Assembly: GCA_012932295.1 (NCBI GenBank)
Contig: JAAONU010000001.1
Coordinates: forward strand, 5,727,104-5,791,103
Length of the DNA: 64,000 nucleotides
From: Cyclina sinensis
Taxonomy: Eukaryota > Mollusca > Bivalvia > Venerida > Veneridae
Direction: 5' to 3'
The stretch's first letter is position 1; every line of letters starts with the position of its first letter. This document shows positions 1 to 10,928 of the stretch, one piece after another. The notes under the pieces are model-generated. The model did not search any database, was not told the DNA's origin, and worked only from the letters and a program-made list of their open reading frames with translations. Made by a program: the position numbers and the translations under genes.

Positions 1-235
1 TAAGTTTTCATGACAAAATCCAAGTACAAAAAGGGGCATAACTCTGTCAAATGTGACCTTGACCTAGAAATTTTGACATCATCCCGACCCTGTTGTCATA
101 AGCAATACAATTTGAAAGTTTGATAAGATGTTTAATGTTTAGAAATGGCAAAGTTAAAGCAAACGTTAAGTTTTCGTGACAGACTGCCGGACAAAGCGAT
201 CCCTATGTATCGCCGTTTCTTTGAAAGGGCGACAC
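1..235 (+). repeat. 3' end of a pearl-like tandem repeat element (family A)
   Basis: The monomer has a 'ggggcataactctgtcaaatg' core followed by 'gaccttgacc'. The terminal stretch reads '..ggacaaagcgatccctatg' and then a short stem around 'tcgccgtttctttgaaagggcgac'. A longer copy with two to three monomers and the same terminus lies at 20560-21113. No coding potential is seen; the short reading frame across the end is incidental. Calling it pearl/Helentron-derived rests on architecture only. Confidence 0.7.
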
Positions 236-739
236 AGAAATTCTAGTAGAGTAAAAAGTGGAAAAAAATGTATGGAGATCTATCCAAACAACATGTTGAT
301 TACTTATATAATATCAAAAACATTACTTAGAAAGTGTCACATGTTCATGTTTTGTTAAAATTGGGTTAAATTGAATCAAAGGCGAGCATAACACTATGAC
401 AGGTATAAACATCTATTTTTAACCTCTGTGACCTTGCCTTAATCCAAGTGAACTCAAACTCCACACAGTGGTAGAGGTTCATGCAATGTACCTACATTTC
501 AAATATCAAAGATATTGGTCAGTAAAAAACTATAAATAAAAAGCAGAAAAATCTAAAAGTGAATTTCACAATCTTTGATATCATAATATTGTTGTGAAAC
601 CTATATGTAGCCTCAAAGGAACAACCTGTCAATCACAATTCCCGTGACCTACGATCTTTACGCATGATACAACACCGTATTTTTATTGGTTGTAATTCAA
701 GAGGTAACCTTTGACAGCAAGCCTGAGTAATTTTCCATA
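236..739. other. No gene seen
   Basis: AT-rich sequence with fragments of degenerate 'gaccttgccttaatccaag'-type repeat text near 400-500. No reading frame with recognisable protein similarity and no RNA gene were seen. Confidence 0.5.
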
Positions 740-1660
740 AAACTAGAACTGTGTCCACAGGACACGGATGCCCCCACTATGCATAAGTGCTCATAAACAA
801 GAGCATGTATATCCTGTATGTAAGATTTTTTCTGTACATATACCTAAAATGATCTACAGGTAACCTTATGTACATGTTAAATTAAATTACAAATGTAAAA
901 TTTATATGTTCAATTATTTATATGGTATATAGTGAAAAAATCAACAAAGGGCCATAATTCTGTTAAATATGGTCACAGCAAAAATTCCTTCCTTTACTAC
1001 CATCTACACATTAAAGCTGTTCATCCCTGGAAGTTTAAGCAAAATCTGCCATCCGGTTTAAGAGGAGTTGCGTTCACAAAATTTCTATATGGTATATAGT
1101 GAAAAAATCAACAAAGGGCCATAATTCTGTTAAATTTGGTCGCAGCAAAAATTCCTTCCTTTACTACCATCTACACATAAGGTTGTTCATCCCTGGAAGT
1201 TTAAGCAAAATCTGCCATCCGGTTTAAGAGGAGTTGCGTTCACAAAATTTCTATATGGTATATAGTGAAAAAATCAACAAAGGGCCATAATTCTGTTAAA
1301 TTTGGTCGCAGCAAAAATTACTTCCTTACTATCATCTACACATTAAGGTTGTTCATCCCTGGAAGTTTAAGCAAAATCTGCCATCCGGTTTAAGAGGAGT
1401 TGCGTTCACAAAATTTTTACAAAGTATATAGTGAAAAAATCAACAAAGGGCCATAATTCTTTAAAATTTGGTCGCAGCGAAAATTCCTTACTTTACTACC
1501 ATCTACACATTAAGGTTGTTCATCCCTGGAAGTTTAAGCAAAATCTGCCATCCGGTTTAAGAGGAGTTGCGTTCACAAGATTTCGGGACGTACGGACGGA
1601 CAGACGTACGGACGGACGGACAAGTGCAACCCTACAGCTCCCCACTTTGTGGGGGCATAA
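740..1660 (+). repeat. Pearl-like array of four 166-167 bp monomers (family B)
   Basis: A head region ('aactagaactgtgtccacag', then 'gatgccccc') precedes four direct monomers starting near 921, 1088, 1254 and 1420, so the period is 166-167 bp. Each carries 'gggccataattctgttaaat' and 'ctggaagtttaagc'. The array ends in an ACGG-rich stretch (1588-1622) and a hairpin 'gctccccactttgtgggggc' followed by 'ataaaa'. This order of head, tandem core, ACGG microsatellite and terminal hairpin is the known plan of oyster pearl elements. The 90-residue frame at 1431-1703 lies inside the repeat and is not treated as a gene. Confidence 0.8.
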
Positions 1661-2319
1661 AAATCCCAGTATTTTACCGCCTTTTCCACATCACATGATC
1701 TAATGCTGCATGCCTTTGGATGCTTGCTCTCTACTTTCAATTCTCATTTTCGGAAAATATTTAAATAGTAACACCTAGTTTTGTAAGGCGATATTGACAA
1801 GGATTAAGTTTTCATGGTGTGAGAAACAAAGTTGGCGTTTTCATTGTTGTCTTGTTACTTTTTCGTTAATGCCGTACACCGAGGTTATTCAGTATTTGAC
1901 TTAAAAGTGGTTTTCACAACCATGAACTTGCATATGTACTCTATTTTTGAATTTAATATGACAATGATTTGCGGCGATTTAGAGTATTTTTGTTCACGGT
2001 AATTCAAAAACGAGAGAACAACAAGATGAACAACAAATACATTGTATCAACATAGTTTTTTTTATTACAAAATCAAATTTTACATATTTTAAGTAGTAAA
2101 GTTTTAATAATTAATCATAAAAAGAAACAGTTTTCACCGCATTCCCCGCAATTTACTGCAGCGTTCCGCAGGGGAAACGCTTACGGCCACAGATTCATGT
2201 CCGCGGTGGTGAACATTTTCAGTCCGTGGAAAATTTGTGCAAAATCTTGTCCGCGATGAGTCTCATCTGCAGGGTCTCGCAGGTTTTGCAAAATCCGCGC
2301 TGAGCGTACTGTACCATGA
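1661..2319. other. No gene seen
   Basis: AT-rich to about 2130, then a more GC-rich patch (2140-2310) with 'ccgcggtggtgaac' and 'cgcaggttttgc'-type text that suggests another dispersed repeat. No recognisable coding or RNA gene. Confidence 0.45.
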
Positions 2320-3433
2320 AAAATACAAGTTACAAGTGTATTCAAATTTAGAGAAATAAAGGGTGGCATATCATCAAGACAAAGATTCTGACAAATATTC
2401 TTGACATTTGAACAAAAAATATGGCCTCTAGAGTGTTTAAATGACATCTGGACAAAAAATGTAGACTCTAGTGTTTACGAAGTAAATCTATATTTTGACC
2501 CAATGACCTAGCTTTTGACCCAATATGATCCTATTCAAACATGACCTAGATATCATCAATATTAACATTTTGACAAATTTTCAAGACATAAATTGGAAAG
2601 GAAATGTAGCCTCTAGAGTGTTAACAAGGTTTTGCTATGTTTTGACCTTGAGACCTAGTTTTCGAACCCAGATGACCCATATTCAACCTCTACCTAGATA
2701 TCATCAAGACAAACATTTTGACAAATTTTTATTAAATTTTGAAAGAAAATGTAGCATCTGGAGTGTTGACAAGGTATTATTTCTGTTCTGACCCTATGTC
2801 CTAGTTTTAAAGAACCTAAATATCATCAGCAAACTATCTGACAAGTTTTTATGCCATTTGGACAAAAAGTGGCCTCTAGATTGTTAACAAGGTAAAACTG
2901 TGTTTTAACCCTTTGACCTAGTTTTTGACCCAAAGTGGCCTATATTTGTATCTGACCTATATATCATCAAAACTAACATTCTGACAAGTTTGCATGACAT
3001 TTCAAAAGAAAATGTAGCCTCTAGACTATTAATGTTAACAAGGTTTTTCTATGTTTGACCTTGGGACCTAGTTTTTAATCCAAGCTGATCCAAATTCTAA
3101 TCTGACCAAGATACATGTATCATCATAAAGGCAAACATTCTGATAAGTTTTCATCAATTTTGGAAAGGAAATGTAGCATCTATAATGTACAAGGTTTTCC
3201 TCAGCTTTGGCCTTATGACCTAGTTTTCAGTACAACATGACCCATATTCAAACCTATCCAAGAACTTATTCAGAATTTCAGACAATCAATCTGAGCAAGT
3301 TTGATGATAATTAGGTAAAAAATATAACCTCAAATATATTAGCGAACCAAATGTGGACAATAGACACCCGATATTCAATGATCCTAAGAGCTCAAGCTGA
3401 GCTGTGCTCAGATGAACTAAAAAAAAAAAAACA
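2320..3433 (+). repeat. Tandem array of ~150 bp degenerate monomers (family C) with A-rich end
   Basis: About six degenerate monomers share the phrases 'gcctctagagtgttaacaag', 'gaccttgagacctagtttt' and 'cctagatatcatcaagacaa'. The array ends with 'gagctcaagctgagctgtgc', a small palindrome, followed by 'tcagatgaact' and an A12-13 run. Short frames inside the array are not genes. Confidence 0.75.
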
Positions 3434-3741
3434 ATGAAAAAAATGAAAATATCCATTTGCTGATTAAGTTAATTGTTGTTGCTCACAAAACTGACAACAA
3501 ACAATCTTCACAATTAATGTCACAGATCATCCCTTCCGTACGCTAACTGTCATAATCCACTAAGTGACAGACATTAGTGCCACCATGACTGCATTACGAC
3601 CCAAAGTTATAAATCCCTATTGATATCATAACATTAATGTCAAAATCACTAACTGTCTGTAACTGACAACTCTCTTTTTGCATGCGGTTCTCATAAAATA
3701 CATTCATTTAATGACAACAGTTGTCGTGCAAGAATTGCCAC
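3434..3741. other. No gene seen
   Basis: Unrecognised AT-rich sequence between family C and the hAT-like element. Nothing identifiable. Confidence 0.4.
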
Positions 3742-4261
3742 CAGGGCTCGTCAAATTTTTAAAAAGCACTCATACTGCAGGACGAGCAGGTTAGAATTTT
3801 CACTCATCCTGCTGCAATATGTACTCGTCCTGATGTCCATTAAAGGAAAATGCAATAAATGGATAACTTTTTATGAATCCGCTCTTCCCTGCCCAAACAT
3901 GCACTGAATATTGAGCTGTAACATTTAAAAAATTTTCTGCAACTTCCACATGAACGGACATCTTTTTTTATAGAAATAAAGTTTGGTGTGTGTGGTACAG
4001 TCCCCAAAGCAGGCTTTTAGCTTATGAGATCATAACGGAACTGGGCAGATTGCAGTGTTGTATGCAATAAATCAACATTTGGTTTGCATTTCAAATATGG
4101 AAATTAATAATATGTTCTGTTTTACGTGTGTTAAAATCTTCAAATTTCATTATTTTCAGCTAGAAATCCCACTCATCCTTCAGGATGAGCACTATCGGAA
4201 AAGACTCACCTAGAGTGAATTTCTACTCATAATTACCAGTGGGTGAGTGGATTTGACCCTG
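3742..4261. mobile_element. Possible non-autonomous hAT-like element
   Basis: The segment begins 'cagggctcgtcaaat' and ends 'atttgaccctg'. CAGGG/CCCTG ends are typical of hAT terminal inverted repeats. It contains inverted short motifs ('actcatcctgctgc' and 'actcatccttcaggatgag') and no transposase. The 8-bp flanks do not match, so no target duplication supports the borders. The call is tentative. Confidence 0.35.
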
Positions 4262-5025
4262 ACCATTTTACGGACATTTCACATTTTCAGCCAAGGGAGA
4301 GCATATAGTCGCCACCTTGTCTGTCTGTATGTCCCTTGTGCTTGTCCGGAGCATAACTTGAAAACCCTTGGACATAATTTGTTTAAACTGCACACAGTGG
4401 TAGAGGGCATTGAGGCAGAGTGAAGTGCCAAATAACCATAACTCTATTTTGCCCCGTTTTTGAATTATCTCCCCTTTTAGAAAAAGCATAACCTGAAAAC
4501 CCTTGGACATAATTTGTTTAATCTGCACACAGTGGTAGAGGGCATTGAGGCGGAGTGCACTGCCAAAGAACCATAACTCTATTTGCCCTGTTTTTGAATT
4601 ATCTCCCCTTGAGGAAAAATCTTGTCCGGAACATAACCTGAAAACCCGTGGACATAATTTGTTTAAACTGCACACAGTGGTAGAGGGCACTGAGGCAGAG
4701 TGCAGTGCCAAATAACCATAACTCTATTATGCCCCATTTTTTAATTATTTCCCCTTCTAGAAAAATCTTGTCCAGAGCATAACCTGAAAACCCTTGGACA
4801 ATAGTCGCCTCCTTGTCCGCCTCCGTCCGTTGTGCTTGTCCAGATCATAACTTGAAAACCCTTGGACATAATTTAAACTGCACACAGTGGTAGAGGGCAT
4901 TGAGGGGGAGTGCAGTGCCAAAAACGTGCCACTTTATGACTCTGCCTGTATGTTCTTGCCTTGCACATGTCCCTTTGGCTCCTGCTTCGGGGAGCATATG
5001 TCGGTTTTACCGACAGCCTTGTTTA
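4262..5025 (+). repeat. Pearl-like array of ~165 bp monomers (family D)
   Basis: About four to five monomers share 'gcataacttgaaaacccttg', 'actgcacacagtggtagagg' and 'ccataactctatt'. The 3' end has two consecutive stems: 'gctcctgcttcggggagc' and 'tgtcggttttaccgaca'. The 147-residue minus-strand frame across 4268-4711 is a by-product of repeat periodicity and is not annotated as a gene. Confidence 0.75.
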
Positions 5026-5296
5026 GTTTTGCAGACACTGATCTATATAAGGGATAGCTGGGGACAATGAAAATTGGTCGCAACATTTTTTAGTTGCCCA
5101 GATCAAGAGTTTTTACTGTATGCCATTCAGGGAAACAAATTTAATTCATCTGACTTACATATCAGGCAGCATGTTAAGAGATGATGTGTGAGAACAAGAG
5201 TGATCAGTGATCACATGTGTCGCCTGATGATAGCCAATTAAGCAGTTGTATTGAGGGGTGATTGGGCAGTTTGTTGGAAATGTAAATTGAGGCACC
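5026..5296. other. No gene seen
   Basis: Sequence between arrays with no recognisable feature apart from a short 'gagtgatcagtgatcacatg' palindrome near 5200. Confidence 0.4.
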
Positions 5297-6025
5297 GATC
5301 AATCCTGTAACATTTCATTCAAATTGCATAATTAGTATAAGAGAAGTAGTCCAGACAAACCTTAAAAATAACAAGAACTGTAAGATGACAATGCCCCCCA
5401 AAGTGGTGCTTTGACCTTTGAGCTGAGAACCAGTCATTCAGGGGTCAAGGTCAAATAAATATAGGTCAGTGGGAAGGCCTTATCCAAAAGGGGTTGTGTC
5501 CAAGTATGACGTAAATCCATTTACTAAAAAGGAAGTTATGGGCAATGTTAAAGTTTTAGGACAATTGGATCTTCAAGGTGAAGGTCATTCAGGGGTCAAG
5601 GTCAAATAAATATAGGTCAGTGGGATGGCCTTGTCCGAAGGGGTGTTGTGTCCAAGAATGAAGTAAATCCACTTACTAATAAAGAAGTTATTGCTAATGT
5701 AAAAGTTTTTGGACAATTGGATCTTCAAGATAAAGGTCAATCAGGGGTCAAGGTCAAATAAATATAGGTCAGTGGAAAGGTCTTGTTCAAAGGGGTTATA
5801 ACCAGTGTTAAAGTTTTCAGACAGACTGACTGACGGACAGTTCGGAGGCATAAAAATCATTAAAGGGCCATAACTCTGACAAAAATCACTGAACTGGAAA
5901 CAGCCGACGATATGCACAACTATACTTGGTACTGATCATTCCTGTAAAGTTTGGATGAAATTACACCAGTAGTTTTAGAGGTATATGAAAGTGTCACTCA
6001 CGATTCCTTTGTCAATATGGACACA
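5297..6025 (+). repeat. Pearl-like composite (families F and E)
   Basis: A short family F piece ('atcaatcctgtaacatttca', 5297-5360) is followed by a family E element. E has the head 'aagaactgtaagatgacaat' with 'gcccccc', then about two and a half ~170 bp monomers containing 'aggggtcaaggtcaaataaa' and 'ggacaattggatcttcaagg', then the terminus 'gactgactgacggacag' and 'ggaggcataaaaatc'. Family F text resumes at 5860-6020 ('gggccataactctgacaaaa'), so E appears to sit inside F. Other E copies are at 8505-8680 and 32375-33075. Confidence 0.7.
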
Positions 6026-6523
6026 AATTTTAACTCTTAGTGACTTGACTTTCTCTACAAAAACATCATCAAAATTGACCCCCCCTTCCTCTTTTAATCT
6101 GAAAACGAGTGGTAATCTTCACATTTCATTTTCAGTATAGTTCTTATAATGAAAAAAAAATTTTGCATATAGTTCTTTTTTTTAAATTTGAAATTAATGT
6201 TTTTTGGTGACAGAAATAAATGATAATCAACTGGATAATGTTAATAATTTTTCAGATGGTCAAAATATATGAATCGACAGTACATTACTTTTCATAGATG
6301 TTGCATGCATTAAAAAATTAATATGAATGTTTTCTCTGTTTCATTTCAAAAACATATCAGCTTGTCAAAAACCTTCAAGAATTGTGTCAGAATTGCCCAG
6401 AATGCAGGAAATCACACACTTGATTTCAATTTTTTTCCGAGGGAGCATGCCCCCGGACTCCCAAGGCCAGGCCCTTTTCCTGCAGCACCCAGCCCTTTTC
6501 CAAGTCTAGATACAACACTAGAT
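6026..6523. other. No gene seen
   Basis: AT-rich unrecognised sequence. The overlapping short frames at 6323-6556 give no recognisable protein. Confidence 0.4.
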
Positions 6524-7385
6524 CAATCCTGTTACATTTCATTCAAATTGCATTAGTAGTATTAAAGAAGTAGTCTGGACAAACTTTAAAAATAAAAAAC
6601 ATTAAAGGGCCATCACTCTGACAAAAATCATTGGACTGAAAAATGCCGATGATATGCACAACTTGACTTGGTAAGTCAATAGCTTTGATAGCGTTGGAGT
6701 TATGCTCTGGACAAGAAAACTAAACAAAGTGGAATTACTCCAAAATCATGAAAGCAGAGTGATGGTTCTTGTGCAATGCACTCTGCCTCAGTGAGGTCTA
6801 TCAACCTATCAAGTTTCAAGTCAATACCTTTGATAGTGTTGGAGTTATGCTCCGTACAAGAAAATTAATAAAAGTGAAATAACTCCAAAATCATGAAGTG
6901 CAAAGTGATTGTTCTTGCGTATTTCACTCTGTCCCAATGAGATCTATCCACCTATCAAGTTTCAAGTCAATAGCTTTGTTAGTGTTGGAGTTATGCTCCG
7001 GACAAGAAAACTCAACAAAGTGGAATTACTCCAAAATCATGAAAGAGAGTGATGGTTCTTCTGCACTGCACTCTGCCTCAGTGAGGTCTATCCGCCTATC
7101 AAGTTTCCAGTCAATACCTTTGATAGTGTTGGAGTTATGCTCCGGACAAGAAATTTAAGCAAAGGTAAATAACTCCAAAACAAAGAAGTGCAAAGTGATG
7201 GTTCTTGTGCACTGAACTCTGTCTCAATGAGATCTATCCACCTACATGTATGAAGTTTCAAGTCAATAGCTTTGATAGTGTAGGAGTTATGCTCCAGACA
7301 AACATCAGGAAGCCGCCCGTCCCCCCACCCGCCAGCCATGGGTGATCCCATTATAAGTCCTGTCTTTGACGGGCATATAGAAAAG
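6524..7385 (+). repeat. Family F fragment plus ~148 bp tandem array (family G)
   Basis: 6524-6680 repeats the F text ('gggccatcactctgacaaaa'). From about 6665 to 7300 there are four to five monomers with 'gtgttggagttatgctccgg', 'ggaattactccaaaatcatg' and 'tgaggtctatc'. The array ends with 'gcccgtccccccacccgcc', then 'gtgatcccattataagtcc', the usual tail of this repeat type. No coding content. Confidence 0.7.
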
Positions 7386-8355
7386 AATGTTACTTCAGAG
7401 GATTTTATGGTTACTAAATTCTTCACTCCTCTTTTCAAAATCAAATCTCAGACATATTAATGTTTATGTGATTGTACTCACTTTTTTTTTACCATTACAA
7501 AAGCAGGGGTCTGTAACACATCCACATTGCCCTCAATAATAGCAGGCTCAAAGTGCACACCATCAACACTCAGTCTATTGCTTTGCAAATTGTTTTCTGA
7601 AAAGGTTTTATAGCACTCATTACTTTTGAATCACTCTCATAGTTACCAAAAATCATAAAACTTCCTCTATACAATGTATGTATAATCTCGTTAAAATAAA
7701 TAAATAATATCCTCCAAGATGCATAAAACAAGGGCAAACAAGAATTTATAGAAACACATATAGTGAAAAAAAAGACCATTACATGTGGTAAAAATAGGCT
7801 AAAGAAGAATTCCTTCCTGTATAACCATCTACACACAGAGTTTGTCCACCAGTTTAACTTGCAAAAGATTTGTGAGGTGTTCAACAAACAAGATCATAAG
7901 CAGATGGTTAAAATGTAAGAAGAAGCAAGTAGAATTTTGAAAGTAGTATTACTGCTGTGGGTATTTAATGAATAGATTACTGCAAAATATAGTCCTTTAA
8001 AGGTGAAGCAATCGGTTTTTATCCCATATTTACTCGAAAAAGGGACATAACCTTTGATAAAATAAGAGTTGTTATGCCCAATTTTGAAAGAAACATATAG
8101 TTTCATGAGATAAATGATTATAATTGCAAAGTATGAATGAAATCTGTGCAAGCAGTCTCCTTAAAAGTTGTGGGAATTCCATTTTAACAGAAAGTTGAAG
8201 AAACTAAGTCAAAGAAGAGCACACCAGCACATAATGTGAGATCAGTAGGACAGTGTGTTCATGTCCCTCTTAAGCAAGCTTGCAGTACACAGATTTCATT
8301 TTTTAATAAACCTTTCAAATTCCTCTGATTTTCAAAATCTGAGGCAATAAAATTA
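7386..8355. other. No gene seen
   Basis: AT-rich. A short degenerate piece of family B text ('attccttcctgtataaccat', with 'ctacacac') is visible near 7808-7836. Nothing else is recognised. Confidence 0.45.
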
Positions 8356-8687
8356 GGCTGACAAACATTTCAACCCCCAAAACTATATCTACCAAGACAT
8401 TTCACCCCTAAAATGGCGGGACCGATCACTTTTTTCATAGTACACCGTTATTTCATTATACTGCGATCCGTAGCAGCCCAGTTGGACTGTATATCCATAC
8501 AATAATAAGGAAGTTATGACCAATGTTAAAGTTTTTGGACAATTAGATCTTCAAGGTGAAGGTCATTCAGGGGTCAAGGTCAAATAAGTATACATCAGTG
8601 GAAAGGTCTTGTCCAAAGGCGTGTTGTGTCCAAGTATAAAGAAAATCCTCTTACTAAAACAGAAGTTATGGCGGTTTCTTTAAAGAA

Positions 8688-9304
8688 CAGGGCTCTCGCG
8701 AGGGGGCGATTCGAGCGAAGTCGTCACTTCGCTGTCTCAAATTTCGCCTTACGTGAAGATCAAAGCGAAAATCAAGTCGCCTTATCAAAATTTAGTTGCC
8801 CTTGGCAAACATGGATAAGAGTCAATGGTGTCATAAAATGTGGCAGTTTTTTTACGATACACAGTTTTTTTTTTTACAATACACATAAACAATCGCTTGC
8901 CAGCCACTCATTAGGGAATCCCCGTAAAACTCCGCCACTGTGTAGGTATGTATATTGTATCACGAGACAAAAAAGGTGCAATCAATCAGGTTTTCTGTGA
9001 AAAACAAGTCACCAATGAAAGGTTGATCGTCGGAAGTGTTACAGTACAATTTAATCTTCGATCATTGTTTTCCAAAAGGTCTGCGTATCAGTAGTTGATA
9101 TTAGTTTCATTATGTTTCTGAATACTGGTTGATAAAAGGGATCAATTATTAAGGGGAACTTTATTGTTACATAAGCATACGTTGTCCGAAACAAAGAGTA
9201 ACGAAACAATCTCCACTTCGCTCTGAAGTCTGTCCACTTCTCCCTAACCTTCAACCCAGGGCGAAGTGACTTCTCCCAAAATTCTGAGTCTAGCGAGAGC
9301 CCTG
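8688..9304. mobile_element. hAT-like MITE with CAGGGCTCTCGC ends
   Basis: The segment starts 'cagggctctcgcgagg' and ends 'tctagcgagagccctg', so the outer 12 bases form a perfect inverted repeat. Further in, 'gcgaagtcgtcacttcgc' and 'gggcgaagtgacttctccc' extend the similarity. The ~617 bp length without a transposase fits a non-autonomous hAT-type element. An 8-bp target duplication is not obvious ('ttaaagaa' against 'aagaagtg'). Confidence 0.55.
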
Positions 9305-9401
9305 AAGAAGTGTTGATTATGTTATTAATTCATTTATACAACTACACAAATAAATGCAACTATTAACACCTTTAAATGTCTAGAAGTAACAAAAACAAAA
9401 T

Positions 9402-9420
9402 GGGGGGGGGGGGGGGGGGG
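9402..9420. repeat. G19 homopolymer
   Basis: Nineteen consecutive G bases on the plus strand. Length is likely variable and prone to sequencing error. Confidence 0.9.
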
Positions 9421-9512
9421 ATATGAAGTGTCTGAGTCAGTTTCCATAAAATAAGGGGTGAAGTGTCTGGGGGTGAAATGCCTGGGAAAAAAGCTTGGGG
9501 TGAGTGTCTGTA

Positions 9513-9781
9513 GGCCTATCTGAATTCATATCGGTGCTGGACAAAGCGTACCACTGCATAAGCGTAGCATTTCAGGACAAGCGTACCATGCATAAAATTT
9601 ATAGTGGGTATATGCTGTACACTAGGTGCTAATTACATCTATTAAATGCAACTATTAAAAATCAAATGGTATAATTTATTTGACCGAAATTTGATTAATA
9701 AGAGTGATTCTAGTAGTTATTTAGTTTACTGTTCATAAACTGTCATAATTCTGGCAAATGGGGTTCACCCATAACTTTGCT
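9513..9781. other. Left flank of the MULE; no gene seen
   Basis: AT-rich sequence with a small internal near-duplication ('acaaagcgtaccactgcata' and 'gacaagcgtaccatgcata'). No coding content. Confidence 0.4.
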
Positions 9782-9789
9782 GTTGTGTT
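9782..9789. repeat. Left 8-bp target-site duplication of the MULE
   Basis: 'gttgtgtt' directly abuts the left terminal repeat and is repeated at 15276-15283 after the right terminus. Confidence 0.75.
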
Positions 9790-10317
9790 GGTTGACAGAC
9801 ATTTCACCCCCAAGACTTTTCCTCCCAAGACGTTTCCTCCCAAGACTTCTCACCCTAACCCCAAAATGGGGGTGAAATGTCTATACTCATTGAGTCTTTT
9901 CACCCCCAATACATATTCATTATAATGGTTCAGATTGATATATCCTTGATTTTTTTGCATGAAATATATATGATAAATATCAACAATTAGGTAAAAGATT
10001 ATTGTTTTCCTCATAATTTGAAGTAAATACTCTGATAAATTAGAGAAATATAATGTGTATTAAATATGAAAATGATCATCAGTTAAGTTATATACATGTA
10101 TTTTTGATATAAATATACAGAATAAAATATATATGTTATATATTATGTTTTATTTTATGAAATAAATATAAAATCATTCAACACGATTAATATGATTAAT
10201 ATTAAATTTACAATGTAGTAAATTTTGAAGTGATTTGAAACTGTTTAGGTTTTAAAAAGCATTATCTTAACATTCAAGAAATAATGATATAATAAATGAA
10301 TTATAAATTAATAATAT

Positions 10318-10600
10318 ATGGTGTCTTTGAAAATTCTTTTATTTGAAGATCAAAGAAGGTGGTGCTTCCATATTAAAAGGTGAGAACAAAACCAATGACA
10401 CAGTTTGTCATTAACTTAATCCTTTTTGTTTTCAATTATATTATGAATTATTTTAATCCCTTTGATGATGGTCTCTTTGAAAATTCTTTTGATTAACACC
10501 TCACAGAGGGTGGTGCCTCCATATGAAAAGGTGAGAACATAAACAATGAAAAAATATGTCATTAATTTAATCATGTTTATTAATGGATGGACTATGAATT
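10318..10600. repeat. Two-copy direct duplication (~150 bp) in the MULE leader
   Basis: Both copies contain 'ctttgaaaattctttt', 'ggtggtgc.tccatat' and 'aaaaggtgagaacat/a'. They start near 10321 and 10471. The shared 'aaaaggtgag' looks like a splice-donor context, so a duplicated non-coding first exon is possible but not shown. Confidence 0.6.
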
Positions 10601-10928
10601 ATATTAATCCATTTGATGCTTTATTTTCAAGAAAATATAATAATGGCATTAAATAATTATCTTGTAATAATAAGAACTCATTGCATAATTGTATTGACTC
10701 ATGTCAAGTGTTTTTGTTAATTGTCTATATATACTGAAACACAGAATCACCCAACATATTAACATAAAATTTTGGTTTTGACTTGAAAATCCTGTGTTAT
10801 TTTAAATATTGCGGATATATATATAGTGCCAATTATATATTGTTAGGAAAACTGAACTATATTTTATTTACGGAAAACTACTGCCAAGATTATATAGTTT
10901 ATATTATACCAGTGAACTTTTATTCATA

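Larger units (their letters stand above)
8356..9512. mobile_element. Probable non-autonomous MULE-related element, itself interrupted
   Basis: The left edge ('ctgacaaacatttcaacccc', then 'accaagacatttcacccc') and right edge ('ggggtgaagtgtctgggggt', then 'gaaatgcctggg') are imperfect inverted copies of the terminal repeats of the MULE at 9790-15275. There is no transposase inside. The interior holds a family E repeat fragment (8505-8680), an hAT-like element (8688-9304) and a G19 run (9402-9420). No clear target duplication was found, so the borders are approximate. Confidence 0.45.

Noticed and set aside
3734..4269. 8-bp target duplication for the hAT-like element at 3742-4261
   Set aside because: The flanks 'attgccac' and 'accatttt' do not match, so only the CAGGG/CCCTG ends support the call.
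4268..4711. 147-codon minus-strand frame
   Set aside because: It follows the ~165 bp monomer period of a pearl-like array and repeats itself internally.
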